Numbered from the stretch's first letter, positions 19,671 to 30,059 are shown. The stretch is DNA of 64,000 bases from Christensenellaceae bacterium Phil7 (GCA_001940845.1 MSGV01000023.1:62001-126000); one strand, 5' to 3'. Program-made: numbers and translations. Notes: a model not told the origin generated them from the sequence alone.

Positions 19671-20927
19671 ATGCAAATTCAAGCGCCTAAGGGTACAAAG
19701 GATGTGCTGCCAAGCGAAAGTTATAAATGGCAGTATGTGGAAGAAGAGATAAGAAAGCTTTGCAGGAGCTATGGCATTTATGAGCTGCGCACTCCGGTAA
19801 TAGAGCATACGGAGCTATTTGCGCGCGGCGTAGGGGATACAACGGATATCGTTCAGAAGGAGATGTACACCTTTAAGGATAAGGGTGATAGATCCATAAC
19901 TTTGAAACCGGAGGGAACTGCGGGCATGGCGCGCGCTTTCTTGGAAAACAGGCTTTTCAATGAAGCGATGCCTCAGAAGATGTATTATCTCAATGCTCCC
20001 GTTTTTCGCTATGAAAAACCACAGGCCGGAAGACTTCGTGAGCATCACCAATTTGGTGTGGAGTTTTTTGGCTCTGCATCATATGAGACGGATGCAGAGG
20101 TGATAATTCTTGCGCTTACGCTGCTCAAGCGGCTTGGAATTGGAGAATTGACTCTTAGGATCAACAGCATTGGGGATTCAAATTGCCGTAAAAATTACAA
20201 TAACGCATTGTATGAATATTTGAAGGGTCACATAGACGATATGTGCCCCACATGTAAAAGCAGGCTTGAACGCAATCCTATGAGAATTCTTGACTGCAAG
20301 GAGGAGCGTTGTAAGGAGATCTGCAAGGGAGCACCGCGAACGCTTGATTATCTTTGCGATTCATGCCGTATACATTTTGAAGGATTAAAGCGCTGCCTGG
20401 ATATTGCAGGTGTTGATTATATTGTTGATCCGGACATAGTGCGTGGATTGGATTATTATACGGGAACTGTTTTTGAGATCGTATCAAACAGAATAGGCTC
20501 TCAGGGAACCGTTTGCGGCGGCGGCCGATATAATGATTTGATAGCTGAACTTGGAGGGCAGCCAACGCCGGCCGTTGGTTTTGGGCTTGGACTTGAAAGG
20601 CTTCTTATGGTGATGGAGAATAACCATGCTTTTATTCCGAAACCCGATCCGGTGAAGGTTTATTTTGCTGCAATGGGCGAGCAGCCAAAATTGATCTCAT
20701 TCAATCTCGTGCGGCAGCTTCGTGAGCGGGGGATATATGCTGAATTCGATCATATGGATAGAAGCCTTAAGGCACAGTTTAAATATGCGAATAAGCTTGG
20801 TGCCGAATATACGGTTGTCATTGGAGAGGACGAGCTTGTTCAGGGAATTGCAAAGGTAAAATCCATGAAGGATGGCATTGAAAACTCGGTAGCAATAGGA
20901 GAACTTGTGAGCTACTTTGCCGATTAA
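19671..20927 (+). CDS. hisS: Histidyl-tRNA synthetase
   Basis: APKGTKDVLPSES, LKPEGTAGMARAFLEN, GRYNDLIAELGG, GFGLGLERLLMVM. Confidence 0.95.
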   Translation: MQIQAPKGTKDVLPSESYKWQYVEEEIRKLCRSYGIYELRTPVIEHTELFARGVGDTTDIVQKEMYTFKDKGDRSITLKPEGTAGMARAFLENRLFNEAMPQKMYYLNAPVFRYEKPQAGRLREHHQFGVEFFGSASYETDAEVIILALTLLKRLGIGELTLRINSIGDSNCRKNYNNALYEYLKGHIDDMCPTCKSRLERNPMRILDCKEERCKEICKGAPRTLDYLCDSCRIHFEGLKRCLDIAGVDYIVDPDIVRGLDYYTGTVFEIVSNRIGSQGTVCGGGRYNDLIAELGGQPTPAVGFGLGLERLLMVMENNHAFIPKPDPVKVYFAAMGEQPKLISFNLVRQLRERGIYAEFDHMDRSLKAQFKYANKLGAEYTVVIGEDELVQGIAKVKSMKDGIENSVAIGELVSYFAD

Positions 20928-20961
20928 AAATAAATATTTATCGTTAATTGATAAAAAATGC

Positions 20962-21010
20962 TTGACAAACGATATCTGTGGTAGTAATATGTACTAAACG
21001 GATATCGTTT
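20962..21010 (+). promoter_or_regulatory. Consensus promoter with a 10-bp inverted repeat spanning the spacer, -10 and start site
   Basis: TTGACA-17 bp-TAATAT; AAACGATATC (20967-20976) and GATATCGTTT (21001-21010). Confidence 0.75.
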
Positions 21011-21055
21011 TTAATTATGGACGTATTCGAAATTTAGCTGAAAGGGAGATCCATT

Positions 21056-22408
21056 ATGGAACAAAGAGCTAATCAAGAACCCCATGTGCATTCGCCGGCA
21101 TATTCTATCGGAGAGATAAAACCCGAGTTTGAAAAGACCTGCAATGATGAAACAAAAAAGAAGCTGCGGCTTCTGCTGGTCTTTGCGCCTATATTAGGTT
21201 TGCTTGCAGAACTGGCGGTATTCCGGCCTTATCCAAAGGACTATAACCTCTTCTATATGGGATTTTTTGTCATATTCGCGGTTGTGCTCATCTCATATAA
21301 TTGGGGCAGCTTCAGGCGCTCAAAGGAAGGGTGGTTTGCCGCAGCAATGATGATATTGCTGCTTGCGAATATTCCTTATATGAATGAGGTGATGATGCCA
21401 AAGAGAAATGATATAATCATTATGAGCGATTACCAAAATCTCCATAGTGTTTTGAGCACGACCAACATGTTGCTTGCAATACCTCTTTGCCTTGTTCTGA
21501 TTTCTACTCTTATCGGAAACGGCTTGCAAAAGGATTCCGTTCGCTATTTTCTTAATAGCTTTGGCATGAATCTCATTCCAAATTGGTTTAAAAACTTGCC
21601 AATGCCGTTTCGTGTGCTTGGAAACAACGTTGAACGGGATAGAAAGAATATAGGCAAAGTCATGTTAGGCATTGTACTGGGCATCCCGGTGTTTATAGTG
21701 CTGATGCTTTTGCTGGCAAGCGCGGATGATGGATTGAGCAATTTTCTGCATAACTTGCCAAGTCTTCCTAGTGAATGGCTGCTTCGCGTCTGCACCATTG
21801 CTTTTATGGCACTGACCTCATATTCAATGATAGCTTCCTGCCTTGAAGCGGGAAGCAAATCGAAGCGGGAGCTTGTACTGACGGTTGGACATTGGAGCAG
21901 CACAACTCCGGGAATAATCATAGCTATGATGCTAATTGCCTATGTGATATTTGCAGCGTTTCAATTTGATTATCTTTCCGGATTTAAGGGACTTCCCTCG
22001 GAATTTACATATTCGGAATACGCAGTTAAAGGCTTCAATGAGCTGAATGTGGTTTCATTCATAAATATTGCAATGATAGTTGTTAGTATGATGTTCTGCA
22101 AGGACGATTCCGGAAGGGTCAGAAAGCCGATCCGGGTGCTGTTGATTGTGCTGTTGGTATGCTCTTTTTTGATAGCGGCTTCTGCACTGCTCAGGCTGCT
22201 GATGTATATAGGAGCGTATGGTCTGACCTCGAAGCGAATACTCGCATTTTGGTTCGAGATCGCTATCTTTATAGTTTTTTCACTTGCAGCAATAAAGCTT
22301 GCTGATAGAAAGTTCAGGGTTGTGTATTGGGGTGTCGGCGTCCTGATGATCTGGTATGTGTTATTGAATTATATTGCTCCGATACTGGCCAGCAGTATGA
22401 TTGCATAA
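21056..22408 (+). CDS. DUF4173-like multi-pass membrane protein
   Basis: Multiple TM segments; FNELNVVSFINIAMIVVSM, LLRLLMYIGAYGLTSKRILAFWFEI resemble DUF4173. Confidence 0.7.
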   Translation: MEQRANQEPHVHSPAYSIGEIKPEFEKTCNDETKKKLRLLLVFAPILGLLAELAVFRPYPKDYNLFYMGFFVIFAVVLISYNWGSFRRSKEGWFAAAMMILLLANIPYMNEVMMPKRNDIIIMSDYQNLHSVLSTTNMLLAIPLCLVLISTLIGNGLQKDSVRYFLNSFGMNLIPNWFKNLPMPFRVLGNNVERDRKNIGKVMLGIVLGIPVFIVLMLLLASADDGLSNFLHNLPSLPSEWLLRVCTIAFMALTSYSMIASCLEAGSKSKRELVLTVGHWSSTTPGIIIAMMLIAYVIFAAFQFDYLSGFKGLPSEFTYSEYAVKGFNELNVVSFINIAMIVVSMMFCKDDSGRVRKPIRVLLIVLLVCSFLIAASALLRLLMYIGAYGLTSKRILAFWFEIAIFIVFSLAAIKLADRKFRVVYWGVGVLMIWYVLLNYIAPILASSMIA

Positions 22409-22435
22409 ATGGATTGCCGCATATAATTTTGCTTC

Positions 22436-22463
22436 GCCCCCATAGCCGCTGCGGCATGGGGGC
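22436..22463. terminator. Bidirectional hairpin between convergent genes
   Basis: GCCCCCATaGCCGCtGCGGCATGGGGGC. Confidence 0.65.
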
Positions 22464-22500
22464 AATATCTTAACAATGCAATTGCAATATTGAGTTAATC

Positions 22501-23982
22501 CTATAGAAGAATGCAGATCAGGCTGTTGCAGCCTTCATTCACCATGCGATTTATAGCATTTTGAAGCTTCAATTGTACTTCCTGAGGAAGACTTGAGACC
22601 TTTCCGCTCATACCATCCTTGACCATATCATAGAGCGATTTACCGAAAATATTGGTTGACCATATCTCATCAGGACTCTTTTCAAATTTATCCATAAGTC
22701 CGCGCACAAGCTCCTCGCTCTGCTCCGCCGTGCCGACCAGGGGATTGATCTCACTTTCTATATCGACTCTGATGACGTGCAGCCCGGAAGCATGCGCCCG
22801 AAGTCTTACTCCGAATCGTGAACCATGCTGAACGATTTCGGGCTCATCAAGCCTCATAGCATCTATCTCGGGAGGCACAAGTCCATATCCGGTATCCTCG
22901 GCGGCAGCAATGGCGGATGCAACCCTGTCATATGCTTTCTTGGCTTTCACAAATTCCTTTAGCGATTTGATCAGCTCCGTTTCATTCTTGATGCTGTAAT
23001 CGCATTCCTCGCTGATAATGCGGTAAAATACATCTTCATTGGGTTCAAGCTTGTAGATTGCAAATCCGCTTCCAAGCCTTAATTCATCTTGTTTGATGGG
23101 CTTAAAATCGGAGAGCTCGCTGAAAGCATCGGGTATCTTTGCTGCGTCGCGCATACGGTTGAGTTCGGGCATTATCGATCTGGCGCGCTCTATAAGCGAG
23201 CTGAGCAGTGGATGCTCGAAGCCCAATGCCTTAAGCCATGATGGAATTCCAATGCCTACAGTGCGGATGGGGAATTCCATAAGTATTCCTTCCAGCATGG
23301 CCTGGATATCATCATTGCTCATATTCATCACATCTACAGGCGTAACCGATACGGAATATTTTGCCGCAAGCGATTTTGCGAGCTCGACACAAGCGGAATC
23401 AGCCGGGTTTGCACTGTTGAGAAGTACGATGAAGGGCTTACCGGTAGCAGTGATCTCCTTTAGAACTCGTTCCTCCGCATTTTCGTAATCGCTCCTGGCG
23501 ATGCCGGTAATACTTCCATCGGTGAGCACGACGATCCCAATTGTGGAATGTTCGTTGATTACCTTTCGTGTACCAAGCTCCGCCGCTTCATCAAATGGAA
23601 TATCGTGATCGAACCATGGAGTGCGCACCATGCGTGGAAGCTCATCCTCTGTCCCACCGATCGCTCCATTCACCATATATCCGACGCAATCCACCATGCG
23701 CACCCTGACCGTGCCGTCATCATCACCTATGTTAAGCTCCACCGCATCGTTTGGAACGAATTTGGGCTGGGTTGTCATAACGGTTTTTCCCGATCCGCTT
23801 TGAGGAAGTTCATCAACAATTCGAGCTTTTGCAAATTCATCACCAATCTTTGGCAATATCATCAAATCCATGAATCTCTTGATGAAGGTTGATTTTCCCG
23901 TTCGAACAGGCCCCACAACTCCAATGTAGATATCGCCTCCGGTTCGCTGCTCGATATCTCTATAAATGCTTGTATCTGCCAT
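22501..23982 (-). CDS. spoIVA: Stage IV sporulation protein A
   Basis: IYRDIEQRTGGDIYIGVVGPVRTGKSTFIKRFMDLMILP; ERVLKEITATGKPFIVLLNS. Confidence 0.95.
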   Translation of the reverse strand: MADTSIYRDIEQRTGGDIYIGVVGPVRTGKSTFIKRFMDLMILPKIGDEFAKARIVDELPQSGSGKTVMTTQPKFVPNDAVELNIGDDDGTVRVRMVDCVGYMVNGAIGGTEDELPRMVRTPWFDHDIPFDEAAELGTRKVINEHSTIGIVVLTDGSITGIARSDYENAEERVLKEITATGKPFIVLLNSANPADSACVELAKSLAAKYSVSVTPVDVMNMSNDDIQAMLEGILMEFPIRTVGIGIPSWLKALGFEHPLLSSLIERARSIMPELNRMRDAAKIPDAFSELSDFKPIKQDELRLGSGFAIYKLEPNEDVFYRIISEECDYSIKNETELIKSLKEFVKAKKAYDRVASAIAAAEDTGYGLVPPEIDAMRLDEPEIVQHGSRFGVRLRAHASGLHVIRVDIESEINPLVGTAEQSEELVRGLMDKFEKSPDEIWSTNIFGKSLYDMVKDGMSGKVSSLPQEVQLKLQNAINRMVNEGCNSLICILL

Positions 23983-24162
23983 AAAAACCTCCGGTTATCA
24001 CTATCCTATCTGTAAATGTTTATGGTATTGCTTCGGTATTTATTCGCAGATTATCGGTTTTGAATCTGAATGAGCAGCCTAAATTATACTGACGCAAGAT
24101 AAATCTATGCGGAATGCCATGGTTTGGAAAGTCCGCACAGATATTTTAATTAGATAATCCGA

Positions 24163-25935
24163 TTAATTATTCTTTTTTCTTAATAGGCTGATACCAAAAC
24201 CGAAGAACAGTGCAGCTATTCCGAATAGAGAAAATGCAGCGCCGCCTGTTGAGGGGGCAGGGATTGGAGAAGGTGAAGCCGGAATATCGGATGGATCGGT
24301 GGAGGGATCAGCAGGATCCGTTGGAGCTATTGTTGGCTCGATTGGAGCGTCCGTAGGATCAACGGGTTCACTGGTTGGTTCATCAGGAGCGTCTGTGGGA
24401 TCAATGGGCTCGGGTGTGGAGGGTTGTGCTGGAAGGATATTGATTACGGCATAGTCGATATCAACCGAGTTAAGATCGGTGACATCGTAATGACGGAAGG
24501 CAACTTTTATATTGCATCCAACATAGTCGGCAAGGTCAACGGATTGGCGGACGTATTCATCTGTGGCTACGAAATATCCAAGTTCATCGCTCCACGAAGT
24601 GCCTCCATCTGTGCTTACATATATTCCAATAACCTCTGCTGCGCCATTTTCGCCAAACATCATGAACGAGAGTTCTGCAATCGATGCTTCGTTTGGTATG
24701 CTGATTTCAGGGCTGATAAGCCAGTTATCAGGGGTAAGTGCACCGGCATAGCGATGATAGGATGCCGAATTCATGCATCCATTTCCCTCGTATGGAAAAC
24801 CTCCCATTGTTCCCTGCATCCAGTTCCAATTCATATTATCACCATCGGCATCGATGAGACTCCAGCCTAAGTTAGCAGGTTCTTCATTGAAATCCCATGT
24901 GACCGCAAGTGGGTTGGTATAGTTCGCCGTAATAACCCTATCAAGAAATATTGGTTCGCCTGCATAATCCCACCCTGTGAATTCATATCCAAAGTGTACT
25001 GGGGGCTCGGGGAAGGCAATATCCGGAATCGATGCTCCATATGGAACTTCGTATGCGCTTATTTCCTCGCCGGTAAGACCATCAATAAAGCTGATGTAGG
25101 CATCCGGAGCTTCGGGCACGTAACCGTCAAGATCATTTTCGATGAAAAGTCCGCAGATCTCTGATCCGGAACCTATTCTGCAAATGTATGCTGCTTCACC
25201 TGTTTCGGGATTGATCTCACAGAGCCCATTATTTTCAGCATCATAATATTGAGCCCAGTAAAGCTTATTGTTATTGTGATCCCATGCCATGGACTGAACA
25301 TACTGCAAGCCGTAACCGGTTTCACCGATAAGGGAGATGCCTCCTGCGTTCAAATCCACCGAATATAGCTTGGCATTCTGCCCATAAGAGAGCATGAATG
25401 CCTCGCCGTCCGTACTGATGGCGAGGTTTGCGAATTGTTCGATGCCGCCTGTAAGAATGCTGCTTTCATTTATTGGCATGTATTCATTGAGTTCGCCGGT
25501 GATTATATCGACTGTAGCAATGAACGTGCCTACATATGCATGGCTCGTAAGTGCATACATTGTATCATTCGCATGATTATACGCCATATCCAGCACCGTG
25601 ATAGTGCTGCCATATGGGTTTGAGACATCGTAAAGTGCCATGCTATCCGCATTACCTACGCAAAATGTTCCGTCGAGCTTATATGCATAGATTCTGCCGC
25701 CCATAAATTCTGCCGCAAAAACAGTATCAAAGCTGTCAAATTGGGTAATAGATGTTGGATCGCTGCTATTGAACTTGCCAAAAAATCCGTATTCGCTATC
25801 AACACAGTAGTTGAAGTAGCCGCCGAAGATGATGCCATCTTTTTCTGGCTCGTTTTTGGCAAAGCCAACTGTCGGAAGCACAAGTGCCGAAAGCAGAAGA
25901 GCAAATGCGATCAGTGCTGCGCTCAGTCGTTTCAT
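24163..25935 (-). CDS. Secreted surface protein with choice-of-anchor-J-like domain and C-terminal sorting-like signal
   Basis: Signal peptide; WDFNEEPANLGWSLIDADGDNMNW...NWLISPEI; Asp/Pro/Thr spacer; tail PAPSTGGAAFSLFGIAALFFGFGISLLRKKNN. Confidence 0.8.
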   Translation of the reverse strand: MKRLSAALIAFALLLSALVLPTVGFAKNEPEKDGIIFGGYFNYCVDSEYGFFGKFNSSDPTSITQFDSFDTVFAAEFMGGRIYAYKLDGTFCVGNADSMALYDVSNPYGSTITVLDMAYNHANDTMYALTSHAYVGTFIATVDIITGELNEYMPINESSILTGGIEQFANLAISTDGEAFMLSYGQNAKLYSVDLNAGGISLIGETGYGLQYVQSMAWDHNNNKLYWAQYYDAENNGLCEINPETGEAAYICRIGSGSEICGLFIENDLDGYVPEAPDAYISFIDGLTGEEISAYEVPYGASIPDIAFPEPPVHFGYEFTGWDYAGEPIFLDRVITANYTNPLAVTWDFNEEPANLGWSLIDADGDNMNWNWMQGTMGGFPYEGNGCMNSASYHRYAGALTPDNWLISPEISIPNEASIAELSFMMFGENGAAEVIGIYVSTDGGTSWSDELGYFVATDEYVRQSVDLADYVGCNIKVAFRHYDVTDLNSVDIDYAVINILPAQPSTPEPIDPTDAPDEPTSEPVDPTDAPIEPTIAPTDPADPSTDPSDIPASPSPIPAPSTGGAAFSLFGIAALFFGFGISLLRKKNN

Positions 25936-25977
25936 GATAGATTCCTCCGAAGTGAATTTCGTTTATGCGATCAGCAA

Positions 25978-26021
25978 TATTCAAGCTTAAATCAACATAA
26001 CGATTTTAATTAAGTTGAATA
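25978..26021. promoter_or_regulatory. Candidate operator (imperfect inverted repeat)
   Basis: TATTCAAgCTTAA ... TTAAGTTGAATA overlapping the minus-strand -10. Confidence 0.5.
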
Positions 26022-26046
26022 TAGCACCCTTTGAGACATTTGTCAA
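26018..26046 (-). promoter_or_regulatory. SigA-type promoter of the surface-protein gene
   Basis: Minus strand TTGACA-17 bp-TATATT. Confidence 0.75.
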
Positions 26047-26086
26047 TAGCTTTTTTAAAATAACTGTGTTAAAATAAAAAAAGATT

Positions 26087-27214
26087 ATGGAGGGAATGAT
26101 TATGGTAGAATACGAACCAATTCCGATTTTTGAAGCAATGCAGTTGCTTCTGAACCGCTCTAATTCAATTGATGGGTTTTTTGATGCTATGGCATTACGC
26201 TACCCTGCAAATTTAGAGGAATATAAAGAATATCGGGCTATGCTCAAGCCGTTGAAAAAAGCCCTGCTCAAGAGCGTTTCTGTGGATGAAGCGACACTTA
26301 ATGTTTTATTTTCTCCGCTTGTAGAAGAGAAGCATGGAAATAACCAGCCTGATTCCGTCCCACCGATTGCATCAATAATAATTGGAAATATCTCGAATTA
26401 TATTAATCTTGACGAAGCAAATTTCTTTGATGTGCTGCGGGCAAACCCGGAATGGATTTTTGAAAGCATATTGCGCTGCGTGTATGATTGCATAACGGAT
26501 GATGCGTTGGCAGCGGAATCACGCAAAGATCCGGAAAATGAAAGCGAGCTGCTGCGTTTGATTCTTAAAAGCGAGCTGCCTGTGTCGGCAAAGATGAGAC
26601 TGATAGAGCTGACACTGAGTCCAATTGAATATATTGACATGCTGGAAAAGACGGTCATGCCTGTTGCAAGCGTATTTTCTTCAATGAGGGATAGATGGGA
26701 GCCCCTTGTTGAGTTATATCGCAGAAGCTATGCGAATATTACAGATGCGAAGGAGATAGTATGTGATCGATATAAATATGTTCCGGAAAATGCAGAAAAA
26801 TTTACGATATACCCGAGTGTCATGATGTACAATTCCTTTAATTTTTCGACAGATTTTCCAATACCAAATGCCGCAGGCGGATTCGTAGGAGTTCTGTTTG
26901 ATGTATTTTGGAGCAGTGCGGGATTGACGAGCTTTAATGATTCTGAAATTTCGAGAATTCTTTCGATAGTGGGAGATCGCGTTCGATTCGAAATAATAGA
27001 GCACTTGGTCAAGGGGCCGTCTTATGGAAGGGAGCTTACGAAACTTCTTAACTTGACTCCGGGGGCTGTATCGCGGCACCTCAGTATTCTGGCGGGAACT
27101 GGACTTGTCGTAGCAAATGCAGACGGAAAAAAGATATATTATTCATTGGACCGTGAACACATGAAGGAATTTCTAAGCATGCTGAACCATATCTTTCTGC
27201 CGGATATGAAATGA
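26087..27214 (+). CDS. ArsR-type winged-helix regulator with long N-terminal domain
   Basis: C-terminal VRFEIIEHLVKGPSYGRELTKLLNLTPGAVSRHLSILAGTGLVVANADGKKIYYSL; about 280 aa N-terminal region of unknown family; start may be ATG 26102. Confidence 0.85.
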   Translation: MEGMIMVEYEPIPIFEAMQLLLNRSNSIDGFFDAMALRYPANLEEYKEYRAMLKPLKKALLKSVSVDEATLNVLFSPLVEEKHGNNQPDSVPPIASIIIGNISNYINLDEANFFDVLRANPEWIFESILRCVYDCITDDALAAESRKDPENESELLRLILKSELPVSAKMRLIELTLSPIEYIDMLEKTVMPVASVFSSMRDRWEPLVELYRRSYANITDAKEIVCDRYKYVPENAEKFTIYPSVMMYNSFNFSTDFPIPNAAGGFVGVLFDVFWSSAGLTSFNDSEISRILSIVGDRVRFEIIEHLVKGPSYGRELTKLLNLTPGAVSRHLSILAGTGLVVANADGKKIYYSLDREHMKEFLSMLNHIFLPDMK

Positions 27215-27229
27215 ATTTATTATACTGAA

Positions 27230-27260
27230 GCCCGCCGCACGATTTGAGCATGCGGCGGGC
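27230..27260. terminator. Hairpin between convergent genes
   Basis: GCCCGCCGCA...TGCGGCGGGC, 10-bp perfect stem. Confidence 0.55.
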
Positions 27261-27289
27261 GGTGGATTATGGCACGTGGAATTCAGGCT

Positions 27290-28621
27290 TTAATTGATCT
27301 CATCCTTTTCTCCGCGCTTTCTTATAATAAGGCGAATGGGCGTTGCCGTAATGGAAAAGGACTTGCGGATATAGTTTTCAAGGTATCTCCTATAGGAGAA
27401 ATGCATCAGATCAGGTTCATTTACAAATATTACGAAGGTTGGCGGCCTTGTGCTGACCTGTGTTGCATAGTAAACCCTGAGCCTTCTGCCATTATTCACC
27501 GGAGGATCATTCATGGTGATGGCTTCATTGACTATATCATTAAGCTTACCGGTGGAGATACGTATGCTGTTTTGTTCAAATGCATAGTTTGCCATCTCCA
27601 TAACCTTATGGACGCGCTGACCGGTTTTTGCTGAGATAAAAAGCATGGGTACATAGCTCATAAATGCGAGATCAGCCAGCATCTTCTTTTTGAATTCTTC
27701 AACGGTATAGGTATCCTTTTCAATGATATCCCATTTATTTATTATCAGCACGCTGGCCTTGCCCTCTTCATGTACATAGCCCGCTATGCGAACATCCTGC
27801 TCACTGAGCCCTCGTTCGGCGTCCACAACGATGAGCGCAATATCACAGCGCCTGATAGCGGCGAGGGATCGTATGACGCTGTAGCGTTCAACAGTTTCAT
27901 CCTCAATGGAACGCTTTCTTCTGATTCCGGCAGTGTCTATAAGGTTGTATTCCTGGTCATTCCATATGAATGGCGAGTCTATTGCATCTCGAGTAGTACC
28001 GGGCACATTGCTGACTATGGTGCGTTCCTGGCCGAGCAAAGCATTGACCAAGCTTGATTTGCCAACATTCGGACGGCCAACAACGGCAATTCCTATGGAG
28101 GAATCCTCGTCCTCGTCATCCATGGCGGAAAAATCTGCGACAACTTCATCGAGCATATCACCGATACCAAGCCCCTGCTCGGCAGAGATACCGATGGGAT
28201 TGCCGATGCCCAGCGCATAGAAATCATAGATGCTATCCTCAAACTTTGGATGATCGACCTTGTTTACAACCAGAACGATTGGTTTTTTGCTGCGGCGCAG
28301 CATCTCCGCCACCTCTTCATCCGCTGCGGTAATCCCGGCTCTTCCATCAACGATGAATATTATGACATTTGCTGTTTCTATCGCAAGCTCAGCCTGGCGC
28401 CGCATCTGCTTTGCAATGATATCATCGCTTTCCGGTTCGATTCCACCGGTATCTATGAGGGTGAATCGATAGTTCAGCCAATCTGCATCGGCATATATCC
28501 TGTCTCGGGTCACTCCAGGGGTATCCTCCACGATGGCGATGCGCTTTCCTGCGATCTTATTAAATAAAGTGGATTTTCCAACATTGGGTCTGCCCACTAT
28601 GGCTACCAAGGGTTTCATCAT
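27290..28621 (-). CDS. der: Ribosome biogenesis GTPase Der (EngA)
   Basis: Two G domains: [16 protein letters not shown] and [38 protein letters not shown]. Confidence 0.95.
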   Translation of the reverse strand: MMKPLVAIVGRPNVGKSTLFNKIAGKRIAIVEDTPGVTRDRIYADADWLNYRFTLIDTGGIEPESDDIIAKQMRRQAELAIETANVIIFIVDGRAGITAADEEVAEMLRRSKKPIVLVVNKVDHPKFEDSIYDFYALGIGNPIGISAEQGLGIGDMLDEVVADFSAMDDEDEDSSIGIAVVGRPNVGKSSLVNALLGQERTIVSNVPGTTRDAIDSPFIWNDQEYNLIDTAGIRRKRSIEDETVERYSVIRSLAAIRRCDIALIVVDAERGLSEQDVRIAGYVHEEGKASVLIINKWDIIEKDTYTVEEFKKKMLADLAFMSYVPMLFISAKTGQRVHKVMEMANYAFEQNSIRISTGKLNDIVNEAITMNDPPVNNGRRLRVYYATQVSTRPPTFVIFVNEPDLMHFSYRRYLENYIRKSFSITATPIRLIIRKRGEKDEIN

Positions 28622-28624
28622 TCA

Positions 28625-29935
28625 TCAACCTTTCAAATTATTTATAACTTCGATCAAGTCATCAACAAAATCATATCCATCATCCGCCGATAGTTTAAAA
28701 ACGGGAGTGTCCAGTCTTTTTGAAAGCTCATCGGTGGTCATGCCATCCAGAAAGACTATGTCATTCTCGCGGAGCATCGTATGCGGCAGCAGGAGTGCTG
28801 ACCCGTGCAGCGATCCCTTGAGCTGTTCAATAATATCTCGCGCGGTCGTTAAACCGCTGACGGTGATGCTATGACCAAAGAAGTCATTTTTGACAGAGTG
28901 AACATTAACTCTGATATTGTAGGGAAGGAGCTTGTCAAATAGGTTTTGCATCAGAGGGGCTATCGATACCCCGGAGACCGAATCGAATTCATAAAATCTG
29001 CTTTGAACGGGAAGCTCCTCTATCGCAGCATTGAAATCGGATTCGAATTTTCTGAACAGACCAACCCCGTTTTCGATCTGTTCAAAGTCGCCGCATTCCT
29101 CATATGAAGGCAGAGGTAACTCAGCGCGCAGGTACATCTCATCCGAGGCATAGGCGAAGCCATGTATTCCGTGCTTGCGTTTAAAATCCTCTATCTGGGA
29201 TATGACCTCCGCAGCAATCTCCTTTGTTATTGGTGCAATGGGCGTTAGTCCTTCGCGATGTTCGGTCAGACCCACCGGGACGACTGCAAGAGAACGGCAT
29301 TCCGGACGCAGCAAATAGAGATCATGCAGCGTTTTATCTAAAACTGCGCCATCGTTATAACCAGGACAGAGCACTACTTGGCAGTGAAAACCAAGCCCCT
29401 CAGAATGCAGACGATTCAGACGAGTCAATATGCTTTCTGCATTCCGGCTTCGCATCATCTGCTTTCTGATGCTACCATCCGTCGCATGTACGGAGATGTA
29501 AAGAGGAGAGACCCTTCGTTCTATTATCCTCTCAAATTCTTTTTCGCTGACGTTTGTAAGGGTAACGTAATTGCCCATTATCAGCGATAGCCGCCAATCG
29601 TCATCCTTGAAATAAAGGGTCTTGCGATTTCCGTGCGGCATCTGATCTATGAAGCAGAATATGCAGTGATTGGCGCATTGACGTATAGGGCTCATGAGAC
29701 TACTTTCAAAATTCAAACCAAGCGGCTCATAGGTATCCTTGAATATTCTTATCCGATCGATCTCACCATTGCCCTTCTCGATCTCCAACAGCAATTCCTG
29801 CTTGGCGGTAAGCTGCTCATAATCGATAACATCCCATACGGGGCTGCCGTCAATGCTATTAAGCAACCAACCCGCTTCTATTCTTGCTCTGTCGGCAGGG
29901 GAGTTAGCATCTATGCTCGTTATCCTCTGTTTCAT
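28625..29935 (-). CDS. DUF512/PDZ radical-SAM-like Fe-S protein
   Basis: N-terminal PDZ-like segment; CANHCIFCFIDQMPHGNRKTLYFKDDDWRLS; adjacent to der. Confidence 0.88.
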   Translation of the reverse strand: MKQRITSIDANSPADRARIEAGWLLNSIDGSPVWDVIDYEQLTAKQELLLEIEKGNGEIDRIRIFKDTYEPLGLNFESSLMSPIRQCANHCIFCFIDQMPHGNRKTLYFKDDDWRLSLIMGNYVTLTNVSEKEFERIIERRVSPLYISVHATDGSIRKQMMRSRNAESILTRLNRLHSEGLGFHCQVVLCPGYNDGAVLDKTLHDLYLLRPECRSLAVVPVGLTEHREGLTPIAPITKEIAAEVISQIEDFKRKHGIHGFAYASDEMYLRAELPLPSYEECGDFEQIENGVGLFRKFESDFNAAIEELPVQSRFYEFDSVSGVSIAPLMQNLFDKLLPYNIRVNVHSVKNDFFGHSITVSGLTTARDIIEQLKGSLHGSALLLPHTMLRENDIVFLDGMTTDELSKRLDTPVFKLSADDGYDFVDDLIEVINNLKG

Positions 29936-30029
29936 AGCGCATACCTCTTCGTCAAAACTGATTCAAGGTGCATTGTAACATAAAATGGAAGCATTAACAA
30001 GATTTTAAACTTCAAAATTCAAATTTCGA

Positions 30030-30059
30030 TTGCAAATGCCCCGAACAATGTGGTATACT
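30030..30059 (+). promoter_or_regulatory. SigA-type promoter
   Basis: TTGCAA-18 bp-TATACT. Confidence 0.5.

Noticed and set aside
24240-24420. Short repeats as a possible CRISPR-like array
   Set aside because: They encode the Asp/Pro/Thr spacer of the surface protein; irregular, in frame and without spacers
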